In this document: piece after piece, positions 48,739 to 57,083 of the stretch | Layout: each line of letters begins with the position of its first letter | Position numbering within the stretch: position 1 is the first letter of the stretch | Origin: Ectothiorhodospiraceae bacterium | GTDB taxonomy: Bacteria > Pseudomonadota > Gammaproteobacteria > Nitrococcales > Aquisalimonadaceae | Direction: 5' to 3' | DNA: 64,000 nucleotides | Assembly: GCA_020831845.1 (NCBI GenBank) | Contig: JAFIFV010000129.1 | Coordinates: 36,687-100,686, forward strand | Made by a program: the position numbers and the translations under genes | Notes under the pieces: generated by a model | Databases searched by the model: none | The model's input: only the letters and a program-made list of their open reading frames with translations | Told to the model about the DNA's origin: nothing

Positions 48739-48741
48739 AGG

Positions 48742-49500
48742 TTACTCTGGACGTGTGTCACGTTCGGCAATCTGTAGTTGGTGAAGGTAGCGCTGCACCT
48801 GATTGCTCTGAGATTGCGAGAGCTGCCCGAACGCCATCCCGATACGGCGACCCGGCCGACCGTCCCTTAACAGATAACGCGAGATATTCCGCACTTCCAG
48901 CGCGACCTCCATCTCGCCGCCGCCTGGCAATTGCAGGCGGCAGGAAGGAAACCCCTGCCGCAGCTGCAACGGCAGATTCATGTCCGGGTCGATGAGCCCC
49001 AGGCCGCCCAGACTGAGGTCCATCACCCGCATGCGGTATGTCCGGCTCTCATCATCAGGATCCGCCAACGTACAGTAGAGCGGATTGCCCACGGGGGCCG
49101 GCACCCGGAAGTATTCCCGCCGCTGCAAGCGATAGACCTGTTCAGGAATGGACGTGAAGAACGCAGGCCCGCCCTCATGCTCTCCCGCCGTCAGGCGACC
49201 GCAAGGAAACTTGACGCTGATATTGGACTGCTTGGCCACACAAACGAAACGATCCGCCAGCAGGGCGCGGGCGTTCATCTCGCGATCGGGGCCGTAATCG
49301 AGAATCAGCCTGTCGTTATCGGCGTCCACGCCGAGAACCGCCGTAACCAGAAACCGCTTTCCGGCATCAAAATGCGCCGTCACGATCTCCGGCTTGCGCT
49401 GCAGGCTGCGCATGACCGCAATGACCTGCGGACGGCCGGTTAGCAGGAAACGATCCTGCTCCGCATCGGCCCCGATGTTGGGCCGGTGGTCTGTTGCCAT
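48742..49500 (-). CDS. YcgR-type PilZ domain protein (cyclic-di-GMP receptor)
   Basis: A 252-residue protein with an N-terminal YcgR-like domain (about 15-120) and a C-terminal PilZ domain with both cyclic-di-GMP motifs: RREYFRVPAP (RxxxR, about 126-135) and DLSLGGLGL (DxSxxG). E. coli YcgR slows flagellar rotation when it binds the second messenger; no flagellar genes are in the window, so the partner is unknown. It ends the minus-strand group that starts at the ABC genes. Confidence 0.92.
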   Translation of the reverse strand: MATDHRPNIGADAEQDRFLLTGRPQVIAVMRSLQRKPEIVTAHFDAGKRFLVTAVLGVDADNDRLILDYGPDREMNARALLADRFVCVAKQSNISVKFPCGRLTAGEHEGGPAFFTSIPEQVYRLQRREYFRVPAPVGNPLYCTLADPDDESRTYRMRVMDLSLGGLGLIDPDMNLPLQLRQGFPSCRLQLPGGGEMEVALEVRNISRYLLRDGRPGRRIGMAFGQLSQSQSNQVQRYLHQLQIAERDTRPE

Positions 49501-49594
49501 GGTAAACGTACCAGCTAATCGGTTGAGGACGGGTCACTCTTGGGTATTGGTCAGCGTTTCCCTAGCGTACACACGCTGCCCCGGCAGCGCCAGA

Positions 49595-50170
49595 TCAGAC
49601 CAGCCAGAGCCTCCCCATACGAACGGGAGGGCCGGCATCCAGCAGATCCCGCAGTTGCCAGCCCACTGCGATCATCACCAGCAGCGCTCCCATCAGTACA
49701 GCGAACAGGTGTGCCGAGCGCCCGGTGTCAATCCTCAGGGCAAAGCCCAGCAGACCACGCCAGAGCAGCAAAGACCATAGCAACAGCACTGGTGCAAACC
49801 AGCCGATGAGCGGCCAGTCCATCACCGCTTTTGCCAACGCCGCCGGTATGCCGCCCAGCGCCGCAGCGGCCATGGCCGCATCCAGATCGATACGGCCGTC
49901 GAAGGCCTCGGCCAGCAGGCTGGCAAACCAGCCCAGGGCGGCCATGCCCGCCAGTATTAGCAGCCAGCTGTAGATACCGTAGGCCTGGAGCGCGGGTGTA
50001 CCTTCCGGAGGCAGTGGCGGGAACCAGGTCAGCGCGAGGAGTTGCAGCAGCGTGCAAGTGGCCAGCAGCGCCCCCAGCAGGATCAGGGTCAGAGGCCAGC
50101 GGGGAGGGCGGTCCCGGAAACGGCCGACGGAGGCCGGAGGACTATTGAAGCCAAGCCACCAATAACGCAG
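49595..50170 (-). CDS. Five-helix membrane protein, Yip1-like; probable CTG start
   Basis: The frame is open from a TAA at 50183-50185 to the stop at 49595, and the protein has five hydrophobic helices (TLILLGALLATCTLLQLL, YSWLLILAGMAALGW, AAMAAAALGGIPAALA, WFAPVLLLWSLLLWRGL, LFAVLMGALLVMIAVGW), a pattern like Yip1/DUF1282 proteins. No ATG, GTG or TTG occurs before the second helix (ATG at 49945, 75 codons in). AAGGAGAACGGACC is followed by a CTG at 50170, giving 191 residues starting with LRYWWLGF. That arrangement argues for a CTG start. Function unknown. Confidence 0.6.
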   Translation of the reverse strand: MRYWWLGFNSPPASVGRFRDRPPRWPLTLILLGALLATCTLLQLLALTWFPPLPPEGTPALQAYGIYSWLLILAGMAALGWFASLLAEAFDGRIDLDAAMAAAALGGIPAALAKAVMDWPLIGWFAPVLLLWSLLLWRGLLGFALRIDTGRSAHLFAVLMGALLVMIAVGWQLRDLLDAGPPVRMGRLWLV

Positions 50171-50186
50171 GGTCCGTTCTCCTTAA

Positions 50187-50198
50187 GGAAGCGCTTCC
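50187..50198. other. Palindrome GGAAGCGCTTCC
   Basis: A perfect 12-bp palindrome with AT-rich flanks just upstream of the ribosome binding site of the five-helix membrane protein gene. Possible operator. Confidence 0.4.
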
Positions 50199-50234
50199 CT
50201 AAAATAACCAGTGCAGTCTCGTCTCATGTCTGCA

Positions 50235-50269
50235 GAAACAAAAGAGGCCCGGCGACATGCCGGGCCTCT
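50235..50269 (-). terminator. Rho-independent terminator of the actin-like gene
   Basis: On the minus strand a perfect 11-bp stem (AGAGGCCCGGC and complement) with a 5-base loop is followed by TTTGTTT, 23 bases after the stop of the ParM-like gene. Confidence 0.85.
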
Positions 50270-50291
50270 CTGCAAGCAGCCTCAAACCCGC

Positions 50292-51398
50292 TCAGGCGCG
50301 ATCGCCCCCGCTGGCATCCTGCAACTCGTCGGAAGTGCCGGCGGGCTGGTTCACGGCGTCGCCACCGCTGTAGCTGCCGGTCTGCGCCGCGGGCTGCTGT
50401 TCCTGGGTCTGGTAGGCGCCCCAGGCGAAATAGCCGCGGGCGTTCGCCGTTACAGGGTCATTGACCAGCGTGCATTGGGGAACCTGCGGGCGCAGGTAAC
50501 GCTCCAGCACATGGCCGCCGCCGCCGGTCAACAGCACCGCGTCGTACTCGGCCAGCTGCCACAGCGACTGCACCTCCACCAGCAGTTTGGTGGCCACCTC
50601 GCCGAAGATCTGATCACGCAGATCGGTGATGTCGACGCGACGGCCGGACACGTTGATCTGACCGTCGATCACGGCGCGATCCAGCGTGTAGGTTTCCCGC
50701 TCCAGGCCATGCTGCGTGGCCAGCGCCCCCGACAGGGTATCGTAGGCGTTGGAGATACCGATGGGTACCGTGCGGCTCCAGGACGGCGCGTACTCGCCAT
50801 CGACGATGGTGGCGAAATCCGTGGTCCGGAAACCGACGTCGATGATGCCCACCTTGCCGCCCAGCAGGCGCGAGTCCTGACGCAGTTGACCGCGGTTATC
50901 CAGCACTTCGGCCCAGAAGGTACCCAGCGGCTGCGGCACCACCTCGATATTCTCCAGGCGGATGCTCAGATCCTGGCGGTTTCGACCCACATGACGGGTC
51001 ACCGTGTGGTCGCCCCGCAGGCGCGCCACCAGGTCATCGGCCATATGCATGCGCCCCGGCGGCAGGCCGGTGACCACGTAGAAGTCATTCATGGATTCGC
51101 GGCAGAACTGGCTCAGCGCGCCGAGGAAGAGAATCTTGATGTCATCCCCTTCTGCCCGGGTCGCGGACAGGCCGCGGTGTGCAATTCGGGAATGCCGAAC
51201 GGCCAGGTCACCGAGGAAGTACGTCTTGCCCCCCACGGTGATGCGAATATCGTTGGCGGATTCCTGTTTCTGGAAACCGAACGACATGGGATTGCCGGCA
51301 TTGCCTTCACCGACCACGCTGGGGAAACGGCGACCCTCGCGACCATCGTTGGCCTTGATGAAGCCATAGCCCATATCCAAACCGATCACTCGTTCCAC
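50292..51398 (-). CDS. ParM/StbA-type actin-like ATPase
   Basis: A 368-residue actin-fold protein. The phosphate-1 loop GLDMGYGFIK, phosphate-2 loop GIIDVGFRTTDFA (about 186-198) and adenosine motif LLTGGGGHVLERYL (about 301) are all present, as in ParM, Alp and archaeal Ta0583. Plasmid ParM segregates DNA with a ParR adaptor, but no ParR-like gene or centromere repeat is seen and the location is chromosomal. A Q/S-rich tail follows (about 335-368). It is encoded 101 bases downstream of the second bactofilin on the same strand, so it is likely to be a cytoskeletal partner; that is inference. Confidence 0.88.
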   Translation of the reverse strand: MERVIGLDMGYGFIKANDGREGRRFPSVVGEGNAGNPMSFGFQKQESANDIRITVGGKTYFLGDLAVRHSRIAHRGLSATRAEGDDIKILFLGALSQFCRESMNDFYVVTGLPPGRMHMADDLVARLRGDHTVTRHVGRNRQDLSIRLENIEVVPQPLGTFWAEVLDNRGQLRQDSRLLGGKVGIIDVGFRTTDFATIVDGEYAPSWSRTVPIGISNAYDTLSGALATQHGLERETYTLDRAVIDGQINVSGRRVDITDLRDQIFGEVATKLLVEVQSLWQLAEYDAVLLTGGGGHVLERYLRPQVPQCTLVNDPVTANARGYFAWGAYQTQEQQPAAQTGSYSGGDAVNQPAGTSDELQDASGGDRA

Positions 51399-51499
51399 TG
51401 CGCTACCCCCTGCCCCTCGGACTGTACTCGGGTTTTGTTTGCATCAACTGCCCCAAGGCTAGCACACCAGCCGTGGGACAACACCAGCACCGGTTCCGC

Positions 51500-52123
51500 T
51501 CAGGACCAGCGCCTCTCCGGGCGCGGCATTTCCTGCTCCACGCCATCCAGTTGGGCCTCTGGCCCGGCGTCCGCGTGAATGGGGACCTCGTCACCCGTTT
51601 CCCGCTCTTCGACGGCCACATCCTCGCCGCGGAAAGACTGCGGCACCACATCATCGCCGCCCAGTTCCGGTTCGCTGGCGCCGACATCGGGACGCAGATC
51701 CACCACGGACTCGTTGGCGGACGGCTGCTCACGGCGGTAATGGCCCAGCGCTTTGACCGCTTCCTCGTCCGAAGACCGGCTCTCGCCGACAAACTGCCCA
51801 CCGGGCTCGATGATGAAGGCCCGACTGGAAACTTCGCCGAATACGCGGCCCTTCTCGACAATCTCCAGGCTCTCGCACTCGACACGGCCACGGGTGAAGC
51901 CGCTCACCACGATACGGTGGGCACGAACCGTGCCTTCGAAGGAGCCGGCGGCCCCCACCGAGACGTCTCCCTCGGACTCGATGTTCCCCTCAACCTTGCC
52001 GTCAATATGCAGATTGCCTTCCAGCATCAGGTCACCCTGCAAGGTGGTGCCTTGCGCGATGATCGTGGTCCCACCGCGGCGCTTGCCGGTGCCTCCACTG
52101 CTACGCTTGCCGAACAATCCCAT
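51500..52123 (-). CDS. Bactofilin family cytoskeletal protein (second copy)
   Basis: A 207-residue bactofilin: a short basic head (MGLFGKRSSGGTGKRRGG), the beta-helix domain (about 20-115) with GTTLQGDLMLEGNLHIDGKVEGNIESEG and RGRVECESLEIVEKGRVFGEVSS, and a long acidic tail (about 120-207, rich in E and D). The ATG at 52123 with GGGGGC upstream was chosen over an earlier ATG at 52162 because the basic head is family-typical. It lies upstream of the actin-like gene. Its tail differs from that of the first copy (33898). Confidence 0.9.
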   Translation of the reverse strand: MGLFGKRSSGGTGKRRGGTTIIAQGTTLQGDLMLEGNLHIDGKVEGNIESEGDVSVGAAGSFEGTVRAHRIVVSGFTRGRVECESLEIVEKGRVFGEVSSRAFIIEPGGQFVGESRSSDEEAVKALGHYRREQPSANESVVDLRPDVGASEPELGGDDVVPQSFRGEDVAVEERETGDEVPIHADAGPEAQLDGVEQEMPRPERRWS

Positions 52124-52189
52124 AACGAAGCCCCCTGCAATCCGGCTACCCATCGACGCCATGGATGATGGCGCTCGACCGCGAACGAA

Positions 52190-52206
52190 TGTCCCTTAAA
52201 GGGACA
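52190..52206. promoter_or_regulatory. Palindromic candidate operator upstream of the bactofilin/actin genes
   Basis: TGTCCCTT-A-AAGGGACA is a perfect 17-bp palindrome, 67 bases before the bactofilin ATG and about 70 bases after the mutM stop. No regulator family is recognised. Confidence 0.5.
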
Positions 52207-52276
52207 CCAGCTTAGCGACGTCGGGCCCGGCATTTTGTGGTCCAGTCCGCAGTCCGGGAAAACATTACGGTGCTCG

Positions 52277-53092
52277 TCAATGCTGGCAGGCCGCACAGTA
52301 ATAGGTGGATCGCTGGGCCAGGCGCTGGACTCGAACCGGGGCGGCGCAACGGAGGCAGGGCTCTCCAGCGCGCCCGTACACGCGCAGCGCCTGGCTGAAG
52401 TAGCCGGGCTGGCCACCCGCCCCGACAAAGTCCCGCAAGGTGGTGCCGCCGGCGGCAATGGCCTGCTCCAGCACGGCGCGGATGGCGACGGCAAGGCGTT
52501 GGTAGCGCTCGCGACCGATTCGGCCCGCAGCGCGCGCGGGATGGATGCCGGCCACATGCAGTGCCTCGCAGGCGTAGATATTACCCACGCCGACGACCAC
52601 GGAGGCGTCCATGATAAAGCTCTTCACGGAACTGCGGCGGCCACGACCCAGCGAATGCAGATAATCGCCCTGGAACTGTTCGGCCAACGGTTCCGGCCCG
52701 AGGCGACAAAGCAGGGGATGCGACGCCGACTCGCCCGGGAGCCAATGCAGGCTGCCGAAACGCCTGGGATCGGTGTAACGCAGGGATGCGCCGCTGGAGA
52801 GGATCAGCTCCAGGTGATCGTGCAGCCTTGGCGGTGCGGGCTCCAGCAGAACCCGAAGACTTCCGGACATGCCCAGGTGCAGCATCAGGCTGCCCCGCTC
52901 CATGCGGAACAGGAGATACTTGGCGCGCCGATCCACGGCCAGCACGGCTTGTCCGCCGACAATATCTTCCAGCCCCTGCTGCACCGGCCAGCGCAACCGC
53001 CGGTCCCGGACCACGAGCCGGCTCACCACCTGGCCCACGACGTGCGGTGCCACCCCTCTGCGGGTAGTTTCGACCTCAGGTAGCTCGGGCAT
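52277..53092 (-). CDS. mutM: Formamidopyrimidine-DNA glycosylase MutM
   Basis: MutM/Fpg removes 8-oxoguanine and ring-opened purines and cleaves the abasic site. The 271-residue protein begins MPELPEVETTRRG with catalytic P2 and E3, has RRAKYLLF with the conserved Lys, GVGNIYACEALH, and the C-terminal zinc finger CLRC...CAAC. The length is standard. It follows the DUF4340 gene by 46 bases and precedes the bactofilin gene by 153. Confidence 0.96.
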   Translation of the reverse strand: MPELPEVETTRRGVAPHVVGQVVSRLVVRDRRLRWPVQQGLEDIVGGQAVLAVDRRAKYLLFRMERGSLMLHLGMSGSLRVLLEPAPPRLHDHLELILSSGASLRYTDPRRFGSLHWLPGESASHPLLCRLGPEPLAEQFQGDYLHSLGRGRRSSVKSFIMDASVVVGVGNIYACEALHVAGIHPARAAGRIGRERYQRLAVAIRAVLEQAIAAGGTTLRDFVGAGGQPGYFSQALRVYGRAGEPCLRCAAPVRVQRLAQRSTYYCAACQH

Positions 53093-53138
53093 GGCAATAC
53101 ACCCTGAAAGGTTTGGGAAACACTAATGGGCTCCCCAG

Positions 53139-53981
53139 CTACTCCGTATCCGGAAGCCGGCCTGACAGCAGGTAGCCACGCAACCGCTGGTCCAGCGCAT
53201 AAGCCAGGCCACGCTCGGGATCGGTCAGCCGCGCTTCTCCGCTCTCATCCTCCGGGCGCAGCAGCCGGCCGCCGCCATCCTCCCAATGCAACCGCACCGG
53301 CGCATGCTCCACGGCTTCCCGACGGACACTGCGCACGACCAGCGCCGAGGCGGCTTGCCAGGCACCGCCGACCTCATCCGCCGACACCTCCTCCGGCAGC
53401 TCCCCTTCGACCAGACGCCATAGGTCGTCCTCGCGTTGCAACGTGAAATCTGGAGTCTCCACGCGATGCAGTGTTCGCCCCGGAAAGACCAAGTGGCGGT
53501 CGATGAAATTCCACCACGGCCCCTCCAGCAAGGGCATCACGCCTTCCTGCACCAGATGCACGCGGCCCGCATGCTGCAGGTAGCGTCGGTTCCCCACCGG
53601 GTGGCTGCCGCCAAGCAGCAATTCCCGACCCTCCAGGGATAATCGCACCCGGGGGGGATCGAGCCCGAGCTGATCGCGTTGAAGTTCATCCGGATGGTAG
53701 CTGGACAGGCTGCGGGATTGCAGCAGCGCCAGCACCTGTTCGAGGTGGAACGTGCTTGCCGGAAGCTCGGAGGGCTCGGTCATGCTCCAGCCTGTTTCGC
53801 CACGTCTGAACGCCAGAGTTTCCTCGTTACGGCGCTGGATGCGGATTTCGTTGACCTGTTCCCCGCGCAACTGCGACACACGCCCGTCGGAATCATCGGA
53901 ACCCGGCTCCAGCCAGGCCACAGCGGCCAGGGCACCGACAAGCAGAAACAGCACCAGCGTCAGCCACCAGCGTCTGGCCAT
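53139..53981 (-). CDS. DUF4340 membrane-anchored protein of an ABC cassette
   Basis: A 280-residue protein with one N-terminal helix (about 6-24) and an extracytoplasmic beta-rich region with two DUF4340 repeats (for example VNEIRIQRRNEETLAF and LHRVETPDFTLQREDDLWRLVEGE). Such proteins accompany GldG-type ABC components; function unknown. The ATG overlaps the GldG-like stop in TGATG, so this is the fourth gene of the ABC unit. Confidence 0.85.
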   Translation of the reverse strand: MARRWWLTLVLFLLVGALAAVAWLEPGSDDSDGRVSQLRGEQVNEIRIQRRNEETLAFRRGETGWSMTEPSELPASTFHLEQVLALLQSRSLSSYHPDELQRDQLGLDPPRVRLSLEGRELLLGGSHPVGNRRYLQHAGRVHLVQEGVMPLLEGPWWNFIDRHLVFPGRTLHRVETPDFTLQREDDLWRLVEGELPEEVSADEVGGAWQAASALVVRSVRREAVEHAPVRLHWEDGGGRLLRPEDESGEARLTDPERGLAYALDQRLRGYLLSGRLPDTE

Positions 53982-55345
53982 CAGGCGCGCTTCCTCCGCC
54001 ACCACAGCCAGCCGGCAACCGCGACATAGAGCCCCGGGAGCACCAGCAGGAATCCAAAGCCCATCAGAAGCAGCAAGGCCTGGGACATGTCCAGGCGCTG
54101 GTCAAGAGATGCCCGGCCAGCCACCAGGCCAGGGCGCTCGGCGGCGGCCACCCAGTCCACCAGGCCCACACCCAGTTGCAGATTGGCCCCGTTCCCCAGG
54201 TAGGCATTGGAGAGGAAGTCCGCATTGCCAACTACCACCACGCGCTGCTCTCCATCGCCTGCCCCCTCGCGTTCCAGCGGGCGGCTCATGCTCACACCCA
54301 GCAGCAGCGGCCCCCGCCGCTCACCGGCCGCCGCATCAAAACGGGGCTGATCCACGTCGCCGGTCTCGTTCCAGTGCCTGATCTCGCTCATGATCAGGGG
54401 CTGCAGGCTCCAGCCGGCATCCGGCTTCGGAATCTCCAGCGCCTGTGCCCCAACGAACAGGCTGATGCCCTGGACGCGCTGCAGACCGGGGTGGTCGGCA
54501 TAGTCGTCGGTGACCAGCAGCCTCGGATCGTTGACGCCCAGGAGTTGCTCGGCCTGCGGTTCGACCACCGTGCCTGGAAGGACTTCCAGGCCAAGGTACT
54601 CGACCAGGAACGCCATGCGCTCGCGGTCGCCGTGGTCAACCAGCCAGAGCAGGTTACCGCCGGCATCCAGATAATTCCGGATCATCTGCCGCACCCCGGG
54701 AAGCCAGTCCGCCCGGGGGCCGGCAATGACGAGCATCTCGGCATCAAGGGGGATGCCGGGGCTGGCTGCCGGGCGTAATGGCTGAAGCTGGTGTCCGCGC
54801 TCGGACAGGTAGGTGCCAAAGGCACCGAGATCATGATTGGCCTCCCCTTCCAGGCTGCGTTCCCCGTGCCCGGTCAGGTACAGCAGAGGACGGCCCGGGC
54901 CCCGCTGCAAACGCTGGATGGCGGCGCTGACGCGCGGTTCGCTGGGGACGGCAACCCGCTCCTGGCGGCCTCGGTACTCGAGCAGTATCTCGCCGTGGGA
55001 CTCGATCCCCAGTTCGCGCACCAGATCCGGTCTGGCGTCGGGGTTGATGATTCGGTAGCGGAACTCCGGGGCATAGCGCTGATAGCGCTGCAGCAGTTGC
55101 TCCACATGCCCGTGCAGCACATCGTCAGGGGGCACGAAAGCGACCGCCTCCAGCGGTGCGTCCAATGCCTGAAGCAACTCCACGGTATCGGCGGAGACTG
55201 CGTGGTGGCGCCCGTCCGACCACTCGGTCGTCCACTGGTAACGCAGGCTGAGCCATGCCAGCAAGGCCAGCAACAGCAGCACACCCAGAGCAAGCAGTAC
55301 CGACTGCAGCCGCAACCAGGTCCGCGATTTGGAATCCATGAACAT
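53981..55345 (-). CDS. GldG-family ABC auxiliary protein
   Basis: A 454-residue protein with a helix at each end (about 12-36 and 425-447) and a large periplasmic part of the GldG/DUF7088-type (IFT52-like fold): LQALDAPLEAVAFVPPDD, YLTGHGER, and LLWLVDHGD. In Bacteroidetes GldG works with GldF and GldA in gliding; in Proteobacteria the cassette is uncharacterised. It is followed in overlap by DUF4340 and preceded by the permease. A second ATG at 55339 is possible. Confidence 0.85.
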   Translation of the reverse strand: MFMDSKSRTWLRLQSVLLALGVLLLLALLAWLSLRYQWTTEWSDGRHHAVSADTVELLQALDAPLEAVAFVPPDDVLHGHVEQLLQRYQRYAPEFRYRIINPDARPDLVRELGIESHGEILLEYRGRQERVAVPSEPRVSAAIQRLQRGPGRPLLYLTGHGERSLEGEANHDLGAFGTYLSERGHQLQPLRPAASPGIPLDAEMLVIAGPRADWLPGVRQMIRNYLDAGGNLLWLVDHGDRERMAFLVEYLGLEVLPGTVVEPQAEQLLGVNDPRLLVTDDYADHPGLQRVQGISLFVGAQALEIPKPDAGWSLQPLIMSEIRHWNETGDVDQPRFDAAAGERRGPLLLGVSMSRPLEREGAGDGEQRVVVVGNADFLSNAYLGNGANLQLGVGLVDWVAAAERPGLVAGRASLDQRLDMSQALLLLMGFGFLLVLPGLYVAVAGWLWWRRKRA

Positions 55346-55362
55346 GCGTCAGCCTACCCCTG

Positions 55363-56127
55363 TCACGCCTGAAGCCGGAGGGCATCCAGCCGGCGCACGG
55401 CAAAAAACAGGAAGCCGGCACCGAGCAGCAGGAAATAAGCCAGGTTGGCGGTACCGACCAGGCCCTGCACCAGCGGCTGATAATGCGTCAGCGCCGACAC
55501 GTAGCTCAGTATCGGGTCGCGATGATCGGCCACCACCACTGCCCCCGCGTTGATACCCAGCAGCAGCAGACCGATGGCGACGGTGATCACCGCGGCGAGC
55601 GGCGGCTGCCGGGTCATGCAGGATGCGAATATCGCCACTGCCACCAGCAATGCCGCCAGCAGGAACAACCCCAGCCCGGACGAGGCGAGCCGTCCGCGGT
55701 CCAGCACGGTGGCGGGCTCCAGCGCCAACGGCATCAGCACCCAGGGAAGCAGCACCAGCACCAGAAAAGCCAGCCCGGCGAGGTATTTCCCCAGCACCAG
55801 TTCGGTCATGCCCAGCGGTGCCGCGAACAGCAACTGGATACTGCCGGAGCGGCGCTCCTCCGCGACCAGCCGCATGGCCATCAAGGCGGCCGCCAGCAAC
55901 AGCATGGCCAGCAGCAGCACGCTGCCGAAATACGGCATCACCACCAGATCGTTGACACCCATGGGACTGTTTACCTGGATGACCAGCGCTTCGTACCGCG
56001 TGCGGTACTGCTCCACAAGCAGCAGGAACCACCATCCGACCACGGCCTGGGACACCGCGAGCAGGAGCCATGACAGGGGCGAGGATAGAATCAGGCGGAA
56101 TTCGCGCCAGGCCAATTGCCAGATCAT
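55363..56127 (-). CDS. ABC transporter permease (GldF-like, ABC-2 type)
   Basis: A 254-residue ABC-2-type permease with six predicted helices. Typical stretches are WREFRLILSSPLSWLLLAVSQAVVGWWFLLL at the start, LVAEERRSGSIQLLFAAPLG, and a late TNLAYFLLLGAGFLFFAVRRLDALR. Its start overlaps the ATPase stop in ATGA, and the GldG-like gene follows 17 bases later, so the gene order is GldA-, GldF-, GldG-like, DUF4340. Substrate unknown. Confidence 0.9.
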   Translation of the reverse strand: MIWQLAWREFRLILSSPLSWLLLAVSQAVVGWWFLLLVEQYRTRYEALVIQVNSPMGVNDLVVMPYFGSVLLLAMLLLAAALMAMRLVAEERRSGSIQLLFAAPLGMTELVLGKYLAGLAFLVLVLLPWVLMPLALEPATVLDRGRLASSGLGLFLLAALLVAVAIFASCMTRQPPLAAVITVAIGLLLLGINAGAVVVADHRDPILSYVSALTHYQPLVQGLVGTANLAYFLLLGAGFLFFAVRRLDALRLQA

Positions 56128-57047
56128 GCGAGTTCCTCCCCGGTGGTGAGGTCGAGAAAGATCTGTTCCAGCGTTGGACGCTCGGGACGCAGTTCCTCCA
56201 GGCCCCAGCCATTGTCCAGCGATTGCCGCAGCAGAACGTCCATGGCGGTATCCAGTGACAGGCTCAACAGCACGCCCTGCTCCTCCAGCGATTCCACATG
56301 CTCCACACCCGGAATGCCCGCCAGTGCGTTCAGCGGCGGCGGGGACCGGAAACGCACCCTGACGCGATTGCGATTGGCGTCGCCCTGCGGCTTGCCCTGA
56401 TAGACCTGCCGGCCCTGGTGAAGGATGGTGACGCGATCACACAGCGACTGCACTTCCGGCAGGATGTGACTGGAGAACAGCACAGCGTGTTCCTGCCGCA
56501 GTGCGCGAATCAGATCGCGTATCGCACTCACCTGGCGCGGGTCCAGCCCGGCCGTCGGTTCGTCGAGAATAATCAGTGCCGGCTGGTGGACAATGGCCTG
56601 GGCAATGCCGACACGCTGCTGGAAGCCCTTGGAGAGATTGCGGATCAACCGCCGCCGAACCGCTCCCAGATCGCAGAGTTGTAACGCACGGTCCACCGCC
56701 GCGGACCGCTGCCCCCTGGGCAGACGCCGGACCAGTGTGGCATAGCGCAGATACTCATCCACGCAGGTGTCGGGATGCAGCGGCGGGATTTCCGGCAGGT
56801 AGCCCAGTTGGCGTTTGGCCTCGATGGGGTGTTCCAGCAGGTCCAGGCCGGCCAGCCGGATCTGCCCGCGGGTTGGCGCCAGCGTGCCGCAGAGCATCCG
56901 CAGCGTGGTGCTCTTGCCGGCGCCGTTGAGCCCGAGCAGACCGTGAATTTCCCCGCGGCGCACCCGCAGATTCACGGCCTCGACGGCCTGACGCTGGCCA
57001 TAGCGCCGCCCCACTCCTGCCGCATCCAGCAGCGCCTGATCGCTCAT
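56124..57047 (-). CDS. ABC transporter ATP-binding protein (GldA-like)
   Basis: A 307-residue ABC ATPase: Walker A GLNGAGKSTTLRML, signature LSKGFQQRVGIAQA, Walker B LIILDEPTAGLDP, H-loop SSHIL, then a C-terminal regulatory region of about 90 residues. It is the first gene of the four-gene cassette. The ATPase fits the CcmA/GldA branch that pairs with ABC-2 permeases. Confidence 0.92.
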   Translation of the reverse strand: MSDQALLDAAGVGRRYGQRQAVEAVNLRVRRGEIHGLLGLNGAGKSTTLRMLCGTLAPTRGQIRLAGLDLLEHPIEAKRQLGYLPEIPPLHPDTCVDEYLRYATLVRRLPRGQRSAAVDRALQLCDLGAVRRRLIRNLSKGFQQRVGIAQAIVHQPALIILDEPTAGLDPRQVSAIRDLIRALRQEHAVLFSSHILPEVQSLCDRVTILHQGRQVYQGKPQGDANRNRVRVRFRSPPPLNALAGIPGVEHVESLEEQGVLLSLSLDTAMDVLLRQSLDNGWGLEELRPERPTLEQIFLDLTTGEELA

Positions 57048-57083
57048 ATCGGACTATCGTCTCCTACCCTCAGCCAATGCCCG

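Larger units (their letters stand above)
48342..48741. other. 400-base gene-free region between rpoH and the PilZ gene
   Basis: From the left it holds the rpoH terminator (48373-48410), a short spacer, a minus-strand terminator (48491-48518) and an A+T-rich segment (48519-48741) clearly unlike the GC-rich surroundings. The last part contains two hairpins of the form GTCTC...GAGAC (48658 and 48723). No protein-coding frame stands out. A small RNA on the minus strand ending at the 48491 terminator is possible. Confidence 0.6.

Noticed and set aside
50187..50198. The palindrome GGAAGCGCTTCC as part of the 37056-37220 mobile-like repeat family
   Set aside because: Only a few bases (GGGAAGC) are shared with the ends of that element, and the rest does not match.
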